Shown: positions 15,297 to 25,366, counted from the first letter of the stretch. The stretch is 64,000 bases of DNA from Paenibacillus sp. HGH0039 (GCF_000411255.1 NZ_KE150413.1:1156999-1220998); one strand, 5' to 3'. Numbers and translations are program-made. The notes: a model not told the origin generated them from the letters alone.

Positions 15297-18200
15297 ATGG
15301 CCATGAATTCGTTTATACATCTGCATGTTCACAGTGAATACAGCCTGCTTGACGGGGCCGCCCGCATTCAGGACCTCGTGGAAACCGCCTCGCAGTTGGG
15401 CATGAAGTCACTTGCGCTGACGGATCATGGCGTCATGTATGGGGCGGTACCGTTTTATAAGGCGTGCCGGGCCAAGGGCATCAAGCCTATTCTGGGCTGC
15501 GAAGCTTATTTTACGGAAGGGACGATCCGCACCAAGGGAACGCGGCAGGAGCAGCCGATCTATCATCTCATTCTGCTGGCCAAAAATATGCAGGGCTATC
15601 AGAACCTGATGAAGCTGTGCTCGGTCGGTCATCTGGAAGGATTCCACTATAAACCGCGCATTGATCACGACCATCTCGCCCGTTATTCGGAAGGGCTTGT
15701 TTGTCTGAGCGCATGCCTGGGGGGAGAGGTGTCCCAGCATCTGCTCCATGACCGCAAGGAACAGGCAAAAGCGGCCGCCGAGCGGTATCGTTCTATTTTC
15801 GGCGAGGACTTTTACCTTGAAATTCAGGATCACGGTTCCATCGAGCAGAAAAAAGTCATGCAAGGCATGATCGAGCTCAGCCGGGAGACGGGCATCCCGC
15901 TTGTCGCCACCAACGACGTGCATTACGTCAGGGAACAGGACCATGTGGTGCAGGATGTGCTTCTGTGCATCGGAACCGGCAAGACGGTGGACGATCCCCA
16001 GCGCCTTAAGTTCGAGACGAGCCAGCTTTACCTGAAAAGCGAAGACGACATGCGCAAACTGTTCGCACATGTACCCGAAGCGCTTGACAACACGCTGCTT
16101 GTGGCGGAGAAGTGCGAACTGGTTTTGAATTTCGACCAGTCCATTTTGCCGAAATTCAAACCGATCCCCGAGGGGCTCGGCGCGGGGGAATACCTCAGGG
16201 AGCTGTGCACGGAAGGTCTTGCCCGGCGCTATGAGAACCAGCCGGGCTGGAATGACCTGCAGGGGGAATACCGGCAGACGCTGGAGACGAGGCTTTCATA
16301 CGAGCTTGGCGTTATCGAGAGCATGGGCTTCTCGGATTATTTTCTCATTGTCTGGGATTTTATCCGTTTCTCGCATGAGCACGGTATTATGACGGGGCCC
16401 GGAAGGGGGTCTTCCGCAGGAAGCCTCGTTGCGTACGTGCTCCGGATTACCGATGTGGACCCTATCCGGTATAAGCTGCTTTTTGAGCGTTTTCTGAACC
16501 CGGAGCGGATCACGATGCCGGATATCGATATCGACTTTAACGACGAACGGCGGGACGAAGTTATCGATTATGTCGTGGCGAAATACGGGCAGGAGCATGT
16601 TGCCCAGATCATCACCTTCGGGACGATGGCCGCCAAGGCCGCCGTACGCGATGTGGGCCGGGTGCTGAACGTTCCGTACAACGAAGTGGACCGCGCCGCG
16701 AAGATGATTCCGGGACAGCTCGGCATGACGCTTGAAGCGGCCCTGAAGGTGAACCCGGATCTGAAAGATCTGGCCGAGAAGCAGCCTAAAACCGCGGAAC
16801 TGCTGAATATGGCGAAACGTGTCGAGGGCATGCCCCGTCATGCTTCGACACATGCCGCGGGAGTTGTCATTTCGCGCGAACCGCTGACCCATTATGTTCC
16901 CTTGCAGGAGGGAACCGGCCAAACGCCCCTGACCCAATATTCGATGGAGCATCTGGAAGCCATCGGCCTGCTCAAGATGGATTTTCTCGGCCTGCGGACC
17001 TTGTCCATCATCGAACGGACCTTGAAATCCATTGAGGAGCAGGAAGGCATCAAACTGGATCTGGCGAAGCTGGACATGGATAACGATCCTCTGACGTACG
17101 AACTTCTGGAAAAAGGGGAGACGACGGGGATTTTCCAGATGGAGTCACCGGGAGTACGCAAGGTGCTGCGGGATTTGAAGCCCTCGGGCTTTGAAGATAT
17201 CGTCTCCGTTATCGCCTTGTACCGTCCGGGACCGATGGAGTTTATCCCCCGGTACATCGAATGCAAGCACGGGCTGACACAGCCGCAGATCCCGCATGAA
17301 GCGCTGGTTCCGATCCTTAAGGATACGTACGGTATTATCGTTTATCAGGAGCAGATTATGCAGATCGCTTCGGCAATGGCGGGCTTCTCGCTAGGGGAAG
17401 CGGACCTGCTCCGTCGTGCCGTTTCCAAGAAGAAGCGCGAAGTGTTGGACGAGCAGCGCGCGCACTTCGTGGAAGGAAGCGTCGGGTTAGGCTATAAGGA
17501 GGAAGAGGCGAACGGCGTCTACGACATGATCGTGCGGTTCGCGGATTACGGCTTCCCGCGTGCGCATGCCACTGCCTACGGTGTGCTGGCTTTCCAGACA
17601 GCGTACTTGAAGGCACATTATCCGCGGCATTTTATGGCTTCCATGCTGACGGCCGTCGTCGGGAATCACCGCAAAACGGCCGAGTATGTCGACGAATGCA
17701 GACGGATGAAGCTTGAAGTACTTCCGCCGGATGTGAATGAGAGCGGCGTTAATTTTACGCCTGTCGCTCCTAAAGCATCTTTGCCGGCTGCAGAAGGGGC
17801 AGGCGAAGGGCACGGAGGGACGGACAACGGAGATAAGGGCCTCGAGGGGGCCGCCGTTACGGCCGGAAGCGGTCATTCGAAGGGTGAAGATGGGGGGAGT
17901 GGAGATTCCGGGGAATCCGCCAAGAGCGATGCCGGCGCTTCTCCTGCCGGTAAGGGTGCCATCCGCTTCGGTCTGGCCGCGATCAAAAACGTCGGCACGA
18001 ACGCCATCGAAGCGATCCTCAAGGAGCGGCGTGAGAAGCCTTACGAGAGCCTGCTCGATTTCTGTCGGAGAGTGGATCTGCGCGTCTGCAACAAACGCGT
18101 GATCGAATCGCTCATCCAGGGAGGGGCGCTTGACGGCTTTCCCGGTCACCGCGCCCAATTTGTCGCCATGCTGGACGATACGGTGGAGGCGGCGGTGAAA

Positions 18201-19496
18201 TGGCGGAAAGAGCGGGATGATCTGCAGCTTCACTTATTCGGCTTCGTGGAGGAACCGAACTGGGAAGTGGAGATTCCGGAGGTTGCCAGGCTTTCCCGCA
18301 CACAGCAGCTGGAGTATGAACGTGAATTGCTGGGACTCTATATATCCGGTCATCCGCTCGATGACCATCAAGAGCTGCTGCAGGAGCTGGAAGCGGACCC
18401 TCTGCATTATTTGCAGGATTATGCCGATAACAGTGAAGTTATCGTGGCGGGTATGGTTGTCTCCAGCAAAACGATCGTCACGAAGAAAGGCCAGCCTATG
18501 GCCTTCATGGATCTGGAAGATCGGATAGCGCGGGTCGAAGTGGTTTTATTCCCCGAAGCGTGGAAAAAACATGCTCCGCTCGTGCAGAAAGGCAGCGTCG
18601 TGCTTGTCAAAGCGAAGCTTCAGCTGCAGGACGAAGACCCGCCGAAGCTGCTGGCGGAGGCAGTGGCCGCGCCGGACGATCCGGCCGTCCGCCGCTGGCA
18701 GCGCCGTCCGCTGCGTCCGGGCGGCCAGTCCGCCTCCGGCGGCAGTGCGCCGCGGGGAGCCGGGGCTGCGCCGCAAGGAGGGCGCGCCGGAGAGCGCGGC
18801 GCTGCGGCCGGGAACGCCCGCAGCGGGCAGCCGGGCGGAAGCCCGGGAGCAGGCAGCGGCGCGAACGTGAGCCCGGGCGCCGGCACGCGCCCCGGCGGAG
18901 AAGGCGGCGCCCAAGCGGGCGTAAGCGGCAGCGCACGGCCTGCCGATGGCAGCAGCCGTGCGGACGCGGCCTCCGGACGCGCACAGGCGCCCGGCCGTGC
19001 CGCAGGCTCTGCGCGCAGCTCCAGCGTGGTGCGCGAGACGCGCCGCGGAGCCGCTGGCTATGGCGCCGGAGAGCCCGGGCCTGCAGCCGGCGAAGCCCGC
19101 AGCGGGCAAGACGGCGGCCCGGGTCCGGGCGGCGAAGCCACTGCCCACGCGGGCTCGTCCGGACGCGCCGCAGACCGCGGCAGTGCGGCCCCGCAGCGCT
19201 CATCCGCAGCCAAGTCTGCGGATGAGCCACGGCGCCCCGCCGCGCAGGGCACACCCGCCGGGGCGTCCCGGCAGCGGGTGTACGTCAAGATCGCGGCTCA
19301 CCTGGAGGAGCCGCACAACCTCGTGAAGCTGCAGGAGCTGCTGCAGCTTCACGCGGGTCCGCTGGAGGTCGCGCTGTTCTACGAGCGCACCCAGCGGCTG
19401 CTGGCTTTGAGCGGCCAGTACCGCGTCAAGCCTTCTCCGGAACTGTTCCGTTCGATCGAACAGCTGATGGGCAAAGATTGTGTAAAGGTGAAATAA
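15297..19496 (+). CDS. dnaE: DNA polymerase III alpha subunit DnaE with disordered inserts
   Basis: 1399 aa replicative polymerase alpha subunit of the DnaE class. PHP domain at the N-terminus (IHLHVHSEYSLLDG, LALTDHGVMYG). Catalytic aspartates D409, D411 and D413 in PDIDIDF. Finger region with FQMESPGVRKVL and YRPGPM, helix-hairpin-helix region, then OB-fold (VIVAGMVVSSKTIVTKKGQPMAFM). Much longer than the ~1100 residues of Bacillus DnaE because of two low-complexity inserts: about residues 822-886 (Gly/Ser/Asp-rich) and about 1140-1322 (Gly/Ala/Arg/Ser-rich, very GC-rich). A recognisable C-terminal domain resumes after the second insert (VYVKIAAHLEEPHNL), so the gene is intact. Start: ATG 15297 (SD spacing 4) or ATG 15303 (spacing 10). 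Confidence 0.93.
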   Translation: MAMNSFIHLHVHSEYSLLDGAARIQDLVETASQLGMKSLALTDHGVMYGAVPFYKACRAKGIKPILGCEAYFTEGTIRTKGTRQEQPIYHLILLAKNMQGYQNLMKLCSVGHLEGFHYKPRIDHDHLARYSEGLVCLSACLGGEVSQHLLHDRKEQAKAAAERYRSIFGEDFYLEIQDHGSIEQKKVMQGMIELSRETGIPLVATNDVHYVREQDHVVQDVLLCIGTGKTVDDPQRLKFETSQLYLKSEDDMRKLFAHVPEALDNTLLVAEKCELVLNFDQSILPKFKPIPEGLGAGEYLRELCTEGLARRYENQPGWNDLQGEYRQTLETRLSYELGVIESMGFSDYFLIVWDFIRFSHEHGIMTGPGRGSSAGSLVAYVLRITDVDPIRYKLLFERFLNPERITMPDIDIDFNDERRDEVIDYVVAKYGQEHVAQIITFGTMAAKAAVRDVGRVLNVPYNEVDRAAKMIPGQLGMTLEAALKVNPDLKDLAEKQPKTAELLNMAKRVEGMPRHASTHAAGVVISREPLTHYVPLQEGTGQTPLTQYSMEHLEAIGLLKMDFLGLRTLSIIERTLKSIEEQEGIKLDLAKLDMDNDPLTYELLEKGETTGIFQMESPGVRKVLRDLKPSGFEDIVSVIALYRPGPMEFIPRYIECKHGLTQPQIPHEALVPILKDTYGIIVYQEQIMQIASAMAGFSLGEADLLRRAVSKKKREVLDEQRAHFVEGSVGLGYKEEEANGVYDMIVRFADYGFPRAHATAYGVLAFQTAYLKAHYPRHFMASMLTAVVGNHRKTAEYVDECRRMKLEVLPPDVNESGVNFTPVAPKASLPAAEGAGEGHGGTDNGDKGLEGAAVTAGSGHSKGEDGGSGDSGESAKSDAGASPAGKGAIRFGLAAIKNVGTNAIEAILKERREKPYESLLDFCRRVDLRVCNKRVIESLIQGGALDGFPGHRAQFVAMLDDTVEAAVKWRKERDDLQLHLFGFVEEPNWEVEIPEVARLSRTQQLEYERELLGLYISGHPLDDHQELLQELEADPLHYLQDYADNSEVIVAGMVVSSKTIVTKKGQPMAFMDLEDRIARVEVVLFPEAWKKHAPLVQKGSVVLVKAKLQLQDEDPPKLLAEAVAAPDDPAVRRWQRRPLRPGGQSASGGSAPRGAGAAPQGGRAGERGAAAGNARSGQPGGSPGAGSGANVSPGAGTRPGGEGGAQAGVSGSARPADGSSRADAASGRAQAPGRAAGSARSSSVVRETRRGAAGYGAGEPGPAAGEARSGQDGGPGPGGEATAHAGSSGRAADRGSAAPQRSSAAKSADEPRRPAAQGTPAGASRQRVYVKIAAHLEEPHNLVKLQELLQLHAGPLEVALFYERTQRLLALSGQYRVKPSPELFRSIEQLMGKDCVKVK

Positions 19497-19589
19497 TCCT
19501 CCTTTTTCCGGCATACATTTGTAAATCCGCCAAAAGCGGCAGCCTGTCCGCAGCTGCGCGGTAACAGCCGGATAAGGGAGGAATGAAGC

Positions 19590-20124
19590 ATGAGTACAGA
19601 GCTGGTGCTGCAAATGCTGCGGGAAAGGGGAGTGACCGCGGAGAGTGTTGCCGAAATTGTTCTCCAGCTCCAGAAGCCGTATAACAAGGCTTTAACAATA
19701 GAGGTTTTGCCTGGAGAGCGTGATGACCGTGCTTGCCAAACGCGAAGTGCAGTACACCCTGATGACCGGTATCGCACTGGACGAGCTGGCGGAACGCAAG
19801 CTTCTTCCCGAACCGCTGCAAAGCATTCTGGAAGCGGACGAGCCCCTCTACGGGGTGGACGAGACGCTGGCTTTGGGAATTGTACATGTGTATGGTATGA
19901 TCGGGCTGACGAGCTTCGGTTATCTGGATAAGCAGAAAATAGGCGTGATCCGCGATCTCAACGACCATCAGCGGGAGATTCACGTGTTTCTCGACGATCT
20001 CGTGGCCGGGCTGGCCGCAGCGGCATCCGCCAGAATCGCTCATCAAAACAAACCCGTTTCGACTTATTTCGAGGAACTTTGCGAAACCGGCGAAACCGGC
20101 GTGGATACGAAAGAGCCCGCATAG
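19590..20124 (+). pseudogene. yutG: YutG/PgpA-like phosphatidylglycerophosphatase A family gene with frameshift
   Basis: Two frames together encode one PgpA-family protein. The first (from ATG 19590, SD GGGAGG) reads MSTELVLQMLRERG to IEV. The second supplies MTVLAKREVQYTLMTGI, LDELAERKLLPEPLQ, DEPLYGVDETLALGIVHVYG and FLDDLVAGLAAAAS. Removing one T from the TTTT run at 19705-19708 joins them as IEVCLESVMTVLAKREVQ, giving 177 aa, the normal size, with a stop at 20124. As given, translation from 19590 goes out of frame after about 39 residues. The break may be a real inactivating indel or a sequence error. The family hydrolyses phosphatidylglycerol phosphate or related lipids; the B. subtilis YutG role is less certain. 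Confidence 0.75.
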
Positions 20125-20219
20125 CCCGGCTTTTATCTGCGGCAGGCGCTCGAACGTTCAGGCGCCGTCTCGGCGAATCGGTCGGGACCGCGGCGATAGC
20201 GTCCGCGTGTCCGATTCAC

Positions 20220-20258
20220 AAAAACTTCACCAGCCCGTGGGCGTGGGAAGTTTTTTTT
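20220..20258 (+). terminator. Rho-independent terminator after the yutG-like gene
   Basis: AAAACTTC (20221-20228) pairs with GAAGTTTT (20247-20254) around an inner GCCC/GGGC pairing, followed by eight T in total. Confidence 0.85.
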
Positions 20259-20430
20259 GTCGGGCTGATAGGGTCCAGGGAATATTTTACAGAGGAAATG
20301 CCTTGGTATCCGGGCGGCGGAAAGCGGTTCGCGGCATGCTCCATCCTTCTTTTTCCATGTTTAATCTCAGGTGTCAGCGGAGCGGAAGCCTCTTAGGGAA
20401 GACAACCCTTCCTTGCGGGAAAATTAGAGG

Positions 20431-20458
20431 TTGTGTTATCATTATTCCATTGTATAGA
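20431..20458 (+). promoter_or_regulatory. Probable sigma-A promoter of the acc-pyk operon
   Basis: TTGTGT (20431-20436), 16-base spacer, TATAGA (20453-20458). It lies after the terminator and about 100 bases before the first gene of the 20560-24416 cluster. Confidence 0.5.
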
Positions 20459-20559
20459 ACTTGAGAGAACGGAAAGTGAAGGCTAGAGATACGCTGCCGC
20501 GTCATTTTCATTTTGGCGCTATCCATTTTACCCGGGTACTGTTGAGGAGGTATATCCCC

Positions 20560-20748
20560 ATGTGGACCGTGATTTATATTGCCCCCACCGCCAAAATTGC
20601 GGAGCGTATAAAGCAACGCCTGTCGGAGGAGGGGTTTCTGGTCCAAATTCGAGCAATCTCCATGACCAAGAACCAATTTGAAATCGTGGTTCCCGAGGGT
20701 GAAGTGGAAGAGGTTCAAGAAGTACTCAACACCATTTTACATCGCTGA
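20560..20748 (+). CDS. Small conserved-looking hypothetical protein upstream of accD (62 aa)
   Basis: 62 aa, starting MWTVIYIAPTAKIAERIKQR. GAGGAGG lies nine bases before ATG 20560, so I prefer this start over the open frame upstream. The alternating pattern (beta strand, helix AERIKQRLSEEG, strand FLVQIRAI, strand FEIVVPEGE, helix VEEVQEVLNTIL) suggests a compact ferredoxin-like alpha/beta fold. No membrane segment. It ends 84 bases before accD and probably heads the accD-accA-pyk transcript. Function unknown. Confidence 0.75.
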   Translation: MWTVIYIAPTAKIAERIKQRLSEEGFLVQIRAISMTKNQFEIVVPEGEVEEVQEVLNTILHR

Positions 20749-20832
20749 CCGCAGCGGTTGCGAAGGCGTGTTTTACGAAACCTCCGCAGCGAGACGGCTG
20801 GAGCGGAAATTGTAAGCCAGAGAGGTGCAAAT

Positions 20833-21699
20833 GTGCTAAAGGATCTTTTTCAGAAACGCAAATATGCAACGATCCCTTCCGAGAAAGCGAAACGCGATAT
20901 ACCCGAAGGGCTGATGAATAAATGTCCGCGCTGCGGAACTATTCAATACAGTAAAGAGCTTGAGAAAAACTTGAAAGTCTGTACGTCCTGCAATTATCAT
21001 TACAAATTAAATGCGATGGAACGTATGACGATGACCCTCGATGAAGGGCGTCTGTTCGAGTATGACGAGAATATGATTTCGGAAGACCCGCTCGGATTTC
21101 CGGATTACGAGAATAAAATCACCAAAGCGAAGGACAAGACCGGCCTGAAGGATGCCATCGTTACCGGTGAAGGTACGATCGGCGGATATCCGGTCGTCTT
21201 TGGCGCGATGAGTTTTGACTTTATGGGCGGCTCCCTGGGCTCTGTCGTAGGCGAGAAGCTGACGCGCGCCATTGAGAGCGCCATCCAGAAGAAGTATCCG
21301 CTCATTCTGTTTTCGACTTCGGGCGGCGCCCGCATGCAGGAGAGTATTCTCAGTTTGATGCAAATGGCAAAAACGAGTGCGGCTATTCAGAAGCTTGACT
21401 CGGAAGGCGGCTTGTTTGTCTCCGTCATTACCGATCCGACTTTCGGAGGGGTTTCGGCAAGCTTTGCCATGCTCGGCGATATTATTATCGCGGAACCCGC
21501 GGCATCGTTCGGCTTCACCGGCCGACGTGTCATCGAGCAGACGATCAAGCAGAAACTGCCCGACAACTTCCAAACCGCGGAATTCAACCTTCTGCGCGGA
21601 CAGGTGGACAAGGTTGTGGCACGCAAAGATATGCGGACAACGCTGATCAAACTGCTTGACATGCACGTGATGAAAGGGGATGCGAATTATGGCGGGTGA
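20833..21699 (+). CDS. accD: Acetyl-CoA carboxylase carboxyltransferase subunit beta
   Basis: 288 aa. Forms with AccA the carboxyltransferase that moves carboxyl from biotin-BCCP to acetyl-CoA, giving malonyl-CoA for fatty acid synthesis. N-terminal four-Cys zinc finger (C31, C34, C50, C53; KCPRCG and VCTSC), then the crotonase-like fold with [15 protein letters not shown] and [10 protein letters not shown]. The frame is open from 20758; the GTG at 20833 with AGAGGTG five bases upstream gives the usual N-terminus [10 protein letters not shown]. Overlaps accA by 11 bases. Confidence 0.95.
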   Translation: MLKDLFQKRKYATIPSEKAKRDIPEGLMNKCPRCGTIQYSKELEKNLKVCTSCNYHYKLNAMERMTMTLDEGRLFEYDENMISEDPLGFPDYENKITKAKDKTGLKDAIVTGEGTIGGYPVVFGAMSFDFMGGSLGSVVGEKLTRAIESAIQKKYPLILFSTSGGARMQESILSLMQMAKTSAAIQKLDSEGGLFVSVITDPTFGGVSASFAMLGDIIIAEPAASFGFTGRRVIEQTIKQKLPDNFQTAEFNLLRGQVDKVVARKDMRTTLIKLLDMHVMKGDANYGG

Positions 21700-22663
21700 A
21701 TTGTCATTTGAGCAGCCACTGACTGAGCTTCGCAGCAAAATTGACGAACTGAAGCGTTTCGGTGAAGAGAAGAAAATCGATTTCACGGATGAAATCAGAC
21801 GTCTGGAGGAACGGTATGCCGAGCTGCAGCAGGAATTGTATTCGACGATGTCCGCATCGGAGAAAATGCAGTTGGCCCGGCATCCGCAGCGTCCGACGAC
21901 CATCGACTATATAGAGAGAATCTTTACGGACTTCGTAGAGCTTCACGGAGACCGTCTGTATGGGGACGACCTCGCCATTATCGGAGGCGTCGCCAAGCTG
22001 GACGGGCTTCCCGTTACGGTCGTCGGTCATCAGAAGGGCAAGGACACGAAGGACAACATTGCCCGCAATTTCGGCTGTCCGCATCCGGAAGGTTTCCGTA
22101 AAGCGCTTCGTCTGATGAAACAGGCGGACAAGTTCGGCCGTCCTGTCATTACGTTCATCGATACGAAAGGGGCGTTTCCCGGCAACGCCGCCGAAGAGAG
22201 GGGCCAAGGGGAAGCGATTGCGCGCAATCTGCTTGTCATGGCCGGTCTTCGCGTGCCTGTCGTCTGCGTCGTGATCGGCGAAGGAGGCAGCGGCGGAGCG
22301 CTCGCGCTTGGCGTCGGCAACCGGGTGCTGATGCTTGAGAACGCCATTTACTCAGTTATCAGTCCCGAAGGGGCCGCATCCATTTTGTACAACGATGCAT
22401 CCAAATCCCTGCATGCCGCGGAAGCGATGAAAATCACCGCCAAGGATATTGCGGAATTGGGCGTTATCGATAGCATCGTCTCTGAACCGCAGGGTGGTGC
22501 CCATCGTGATCTGGAGCTCCAGTCAGCGAATATTAAAGCGGCCGTTCTGGAGCACATGCAGCCGCTGTTAGCGATGTCGGAAGAGGAACTCAAAGAAGAC
22601 AGGTACCTCAAATTCAGACAAATAGGCAGATATACATTTACTCAGGAGGGTAACCATGCGTAA
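21689..22663 (+). CDS. accA: Acetyl-CoA carboxylase carboxyltransferase subunit alpha
   Basis: 324 aa partner of AccD. An N-terminal helical segment ([30 protein letters not shown]) precedes the carboxyltransferase core with [46 protein letters not shown] and [18 protein letters not shown] 21689 has AAAGGGGA eight bases upstream and lies inside the accD end. The end overlaps pyk by 8 bases, so the three genes are tightly coupled. The pfkA gene that follows accA in B. subtilis is missing here. Confidence 0.95.
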   Translation: MAGELSFEQPLTELRSKIDELKRFGEEKKIDFTDEIRRLEERYAELQQELYSTMSASEKMQLARHPQRPTTIDYIERIFTDFVELHGDRLYGDDLAIIGGVAKLDGLPVTVVGHQKGKDTKDNIARNFGCPHPEGFRKALRLMKQADKFGRPVITFIDTKGAFPGNAAEERGQGEAIARNLLVMAGLRVPVVCVVIGEGGSGGALALGVGNRVLMLENAIYSVISPEGAASILYNDASKSLHAAEAMKITAKDIAELGVIDSIVSEPQGGAHRDLELQSANIKAAVLEHMQPLLAMSEEELKEDRYLKFRQIGRYTFTQEGNHA

Positions 22664-24416
22664 GACAAAAATTGTATGTACGATCGGACCGGCAAGCGAG
22701 TCCAAAGAAAACCTCAAGAAGCTCGTAACGGCAGGAATGAACGTGATGAGACTGAACTTCTCTCACGGCGATTTTGAAGAGCACGGCGGCCGGATCAATA
22801 ATCTCCGCGCTGCCTGCGAAGAGCTCGGAGGCCGCAATGTATCCATTTTGCTGGATACGAAGGGGCCTGAGATCCGTCTCGGCAAGCTGAAAGAAGAGCC
22901 GATCGAACTGGCCGCAGGCGAGATGATTACCCTGACGACCGAAGAAATTCTCGGAGATCGTGAACGCGTGTCCGTAACCTACGAAGGTCTGGCGGAAGAC
23001 GTTAAGCCCGGCGACACGATTCTGATCGACGACGGTCTGATCGGTCTGACGGTTGAGGCCGTTCAAGGAAACGATATCAAATGCCGCATCGTGAACAGCG
23101 GTCCGATTAAAAGCAAAAAAGGCGTGAACGTTCCGGGCGTCAGCATCTCGCTGCCGGGTATTACGGAAAAAGACGCTAACGATATCGTATTCGGTATCGA
23201 GCAGGGCATCGATTTCATCGCCGCTTCTTTCGTCCGTAAAGCTAGCGACGTGCTTGAAATCCGCGAGCTGCTTGAGCGCCATAACGCTTCGCACATTCAG
23301 ATCATCTCCAAGATCGAGAACCAGGAAGGCGTTGACAACCTGGATGAAATTTTGGAAGTTTCCGACGGTCTGATGGTTGCCCGCGGCGACCTTGGCGTGG
23401 AAATTCCGCCAGAGGACGTGCCGGTTGTGCAGAAGCAAATGATCAAGAAGTGTAACTTGGTCGGCAAACCGGTTATTACCGCTACGATGATGCTTGACTC
23501 CATGCAGCGCAATCCGCGCCCGACCCGTGCCGAAGCAAGTGACGTGGCCAACGCCGTGTTCGACGGCTCCGACGCGATTATGCTGTCCGGCGAAACGGCT
23601 GCCGGGAAATATCCGGTTGAAGCGGTAGAAACCATGTCCCGCATCGCACAGCGTGCGGAAGCGGCTCTGGAATACCGCGAGATTTTCCTGCGTCAAGCGC
23701 ACGCGCTGCAAACGACGGTAACGGAATCCATTTCCCAATCCGTCGCGAACGCCGCTCTTGAACTGGATGCCAAAGCGATCGTAACCGCTACGGAAAGCGG
23801 CTATACCGCAAGAATGGTATCCAAATACCGTCCGAAGGCGCCGATCGTTGCGGTAACACGCAACCCGCAGGTTATGCGCCGTCTGAACCTCGTCTGGGGC
23901 GTGCAGCCTGTCCTTCTCCACGGGGACGCGCAAACGACGGACGAGCTGTTTGAGCAAGCGGTCGACGGAAGCATCCGCGAAGGCTATGTGGATCTCGGCG
24001 ATATCGTCGTGATCACGGCCGGCGTGCCGATCGGAAGCTCCGGTACTACGAATCTGATGAAGGTTCACCAGGTCGGCGAAATGATCGCCAAAGGAACCGG
24101 TATCGGCACCCAGCACGCGAAAGGTATTGTCGTGACGGCAGAAACAGCCGAAGAAGCCATCAGCAAAATGAAAGACGGCGCTATTCTGGTCACCAATACG
24201 ACCGACAAGGAATATATGCCGGCTATCGAGCGTGCGGCGGGTCTGATCACGGACGTGGGCGGGATCACATCCCACGCCGCGGTAGTAGCTCTCAGCCTGG
24301 GCATCCCGGTTATCGTCGGTGTTGACCGTGCCCTTGACCTGATCAAGGACGACATGGAAATTACCTTGTTCCCTGAAGTAGGGATTGTGTACTCGGGACG
24401 TGCGCGCGTCCTGTAA
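22656..24416 (+). CDS. pyk: Pyruvate kinase with C-terminal PEP-utiliser domain
   Basis: 586 aa. Makes pyruvate and ATP from phosphoenolpyruvate and ADP. Starts [13 protein letters not shown]; the active-site stretch [32 protein letters not shown] is present, with [26 protein letters not shown]. Residues ~480-586 are the extra PEP-utilisers mobile domain ([19 protein letters not shown]) found in Bacillus-type pyruvate kinases. SD CAGGAGGG is seven bases before the ATG. Last gene of the acc-pyk unit; terminator follows. Confidence 0.96.
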   Translation: MRKTKIVCTIGPASESKENLKKLVTAGMNVMRLNFSHGDFEEHGGRINNLRAACEELGGRNVSILLDTKGPEIRLGKLKEEPIELAAGEMITLTTEEILGDRERVSVTYEGLAEDVKPGDTILIDDGLIGLTVEAVQGNDIKCRIVNSGPIKSKKGVNVPGVSISLPGITEKDANDIVFGIEQGIDFIAASFVRKASDVLEIRELLERHNASHIQIISKIENQEGVDNLDEILEVSDGLMVARGDLGVEIPPEDVPVVQKQMIKKCNLVGKPVITATMMLDSMQRNPRPTRAEASDVANAVFDGSDAIMLSGETAAGKYPVEAVETMSRIAQRAEAALEYREIFLRQAHALQTTVTESISQSVANAALELDAKAIVTATESGYTARMVSKYRPKAPIVAVTRNPQVMRRLNLVWGVQPVLLHGDAQTTDELFEQAVDGSIREGYVDLGDIVVITAGVPIGSSGTTNLMKVHQVGEMIAKGTGIGTQHAKGIVVTAETAEEAISKMKDGAILVTNTTDKEYMPAIERAAGLITDVGGITSHAAVVALSLGIPVIVGVDRALDLIKDDMEITLFPEVGIVYSGRARVL

Positions 24417-24434
24417 GCGATTCGGATAAGAAAG

Positions 24435-24470
24435 GAGTGAGTCCGCCTGGTGCGGGTTCACTCTTTTTTT
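24435..24470 (+). terminator. Terminator after pyk
   Basis: GAGTGAGTCCGC pairs with GCGGGTTCACTC (two G-U pairs) around CTGGT, followed by seven T. Confidence 0.88.
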
Positions 24471-24526
24471 CAAACTATAAGGACAGAGCCTCGAAACCGC
24501 TGAAACAAAAGATAGGAGGATGAATC

Positions 24527-24958
24527 TTGCCGAATGAAGCAACGAATGAGCGCGAATGGTTTCCATACGGCGTCCGGGTCAGGTATCAGGAAACCGACCA
24601 GATGGGAGTCGTGTACCATGCCAATTATTTGACCTGGCTGGAAATCGCCCGAACGGAATATATCCGGGACAGAGGATTTCCGTACAAGCGGATGGAGGAG
24701 CTGGGACTGCTGCTGCCGGTCGTCGGTGCCGAACTGAAGTATGTGCGTCCGGCCCGCTATGACGACGAGCTTACGATTCTGACCCGCGTTACAAGCTACA
24801 CGACGGTGAAACTGGAGTTTGAGTACGAAGTGCGGCGCGGAGAAGAACTTCTTGTTACGGGCATCACGAGGCATGCTTGGGTGAATCTTTCCTGGAAGCC
24901 TGTACGTATAGATAAAGAAGTGCCTGAATTATACGAATGGCTGCAAAGGGGTGGATAG
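24527..24958 (+). CDS. YbgC-like acyl-CoA thioesterase (hotdog fold)
   Basis: 143 aa hotdog-fold thioesterase of the 4-hydroxybenzoyl-CoA thioesterase/YbgC group. Signature VRYQETDQMGVVYHANYLTWLEIARTEYIR near residues 17-46 includes the catalytic Asp-x-x-Gly-x-x-Tyr-His pattern. TTG start 24527 follows AGGAGG; the nearby ATG at 24520 stops after five codons. Three bases from fxsA, so cotranscribed. Natural acyl-CoA substrate unknown. Confidence 0.88.
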   Translation: MPNEATNEREWFPYGVRVRYQETDQMGVVYHANYLTWLEIARTEYIRDRGFPYKRMEELGLLLPVVGAELKYVRPARYDDELTILTRVTSYTTVKLEFEYEVRRGEELLVTGITRHAWVNLSWKPVRIDKEVPELYEWLQRGG

Positions 24959-24961
24959 CCG

Positions 24962-25357
24962 GTGTTACGCATAGCGCTTGCCGTCTTTATTATCGTTCCG
25001 GTCCTTGAGATCGCTTGTATCATCGGTATGGCTCATCTGATAGGGGGCTGGATGACGTTCGGGCTGATTCTGCTGACGGGTCTTCTGGGGGCTCTTATCG
25101 TGAGAAAGGAAGCGTCCCGTTTCCTGCCTTACGCCCGCAATCAACTGTCTATGGGCCAGAATCCGTCGGATTCCGTGCTGGACAGCGTCTGCGTCTTTGT
25201 CGGCGGACTGCTGCTGATCGTTCCGGGCTTCCTTACCGATTTGGCGGGTCTGCTTCTGGTGCTCCCATTTACACGTTCCTTGTTTAAAATGGGGCTACTC
25301 GTCCTGCTGCAGAAGCTAATGAGAAACGGACGGTTCATGTTTATTAACCGCAGGTAA
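24962..25357 (+). CDS. fxsA: FxsA family membrane protein
   Basis: 131 aa, GTG start with GGGGTGG upstream. FxsA-type membrane protein: three to four helices (about 4-22, 26-45, 75-95, 98-118) with VPVLEIACIIGMAHLIGGW and the loop ALIVRKEASRF typical of the family. E. coli FxsA overproduction modifies phage T7 exclusion by F plasmid; its normal role in Bacilli is unknown. Corresponds by position to ytwI of B. subtilis. Confidence 0.88.
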   Translation: MLRIALAVFIIVPVLEIACIIGMAHLIGGWMTFGLILLTGLLGALIVRKEASRFLPYARNQLSMGQNPSDSVLDSVCVFVGGLLLIVPGFLTDLAGLLLVLPFTRSLFKMGLLVLLQKLMRNGRFMFINRR

Positions 25358-25366
25358 AACGAAAAA

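Larger units (their letters stand above)
20125..20559 (+). other. Intergenic region between the yutG-like gene and the 62-aa gene
   Basis: 435 bases. Contains a terminator (20220-20258) and a probable promoter (20431-20458). The 100-base leader between promoter and start codon has no riboswitch that I recognise. ORFs here lack SD sites and cross the terminator. Confidence 0.55.

Noticed and set aside
18546-19254. Several 100-220 aa ORFs in all frames over the GC-rich part of dnaE
   Set aside because: High GC removes stop codons; the dnaE frame resumes conserved sequence after the insert.
18690-19265. Possible CRISPR or minisatellite in the GC-rich dnaE segment
   Set aside because: No regular repeat unit or spacer pattern; low-complexity coding sequence only.
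22638-24566. 642-aa open frame antisense to pyk
   Set aside because: Shadow of codon usage in a highly expressed gene; pyk is unmistakable on the other strand.
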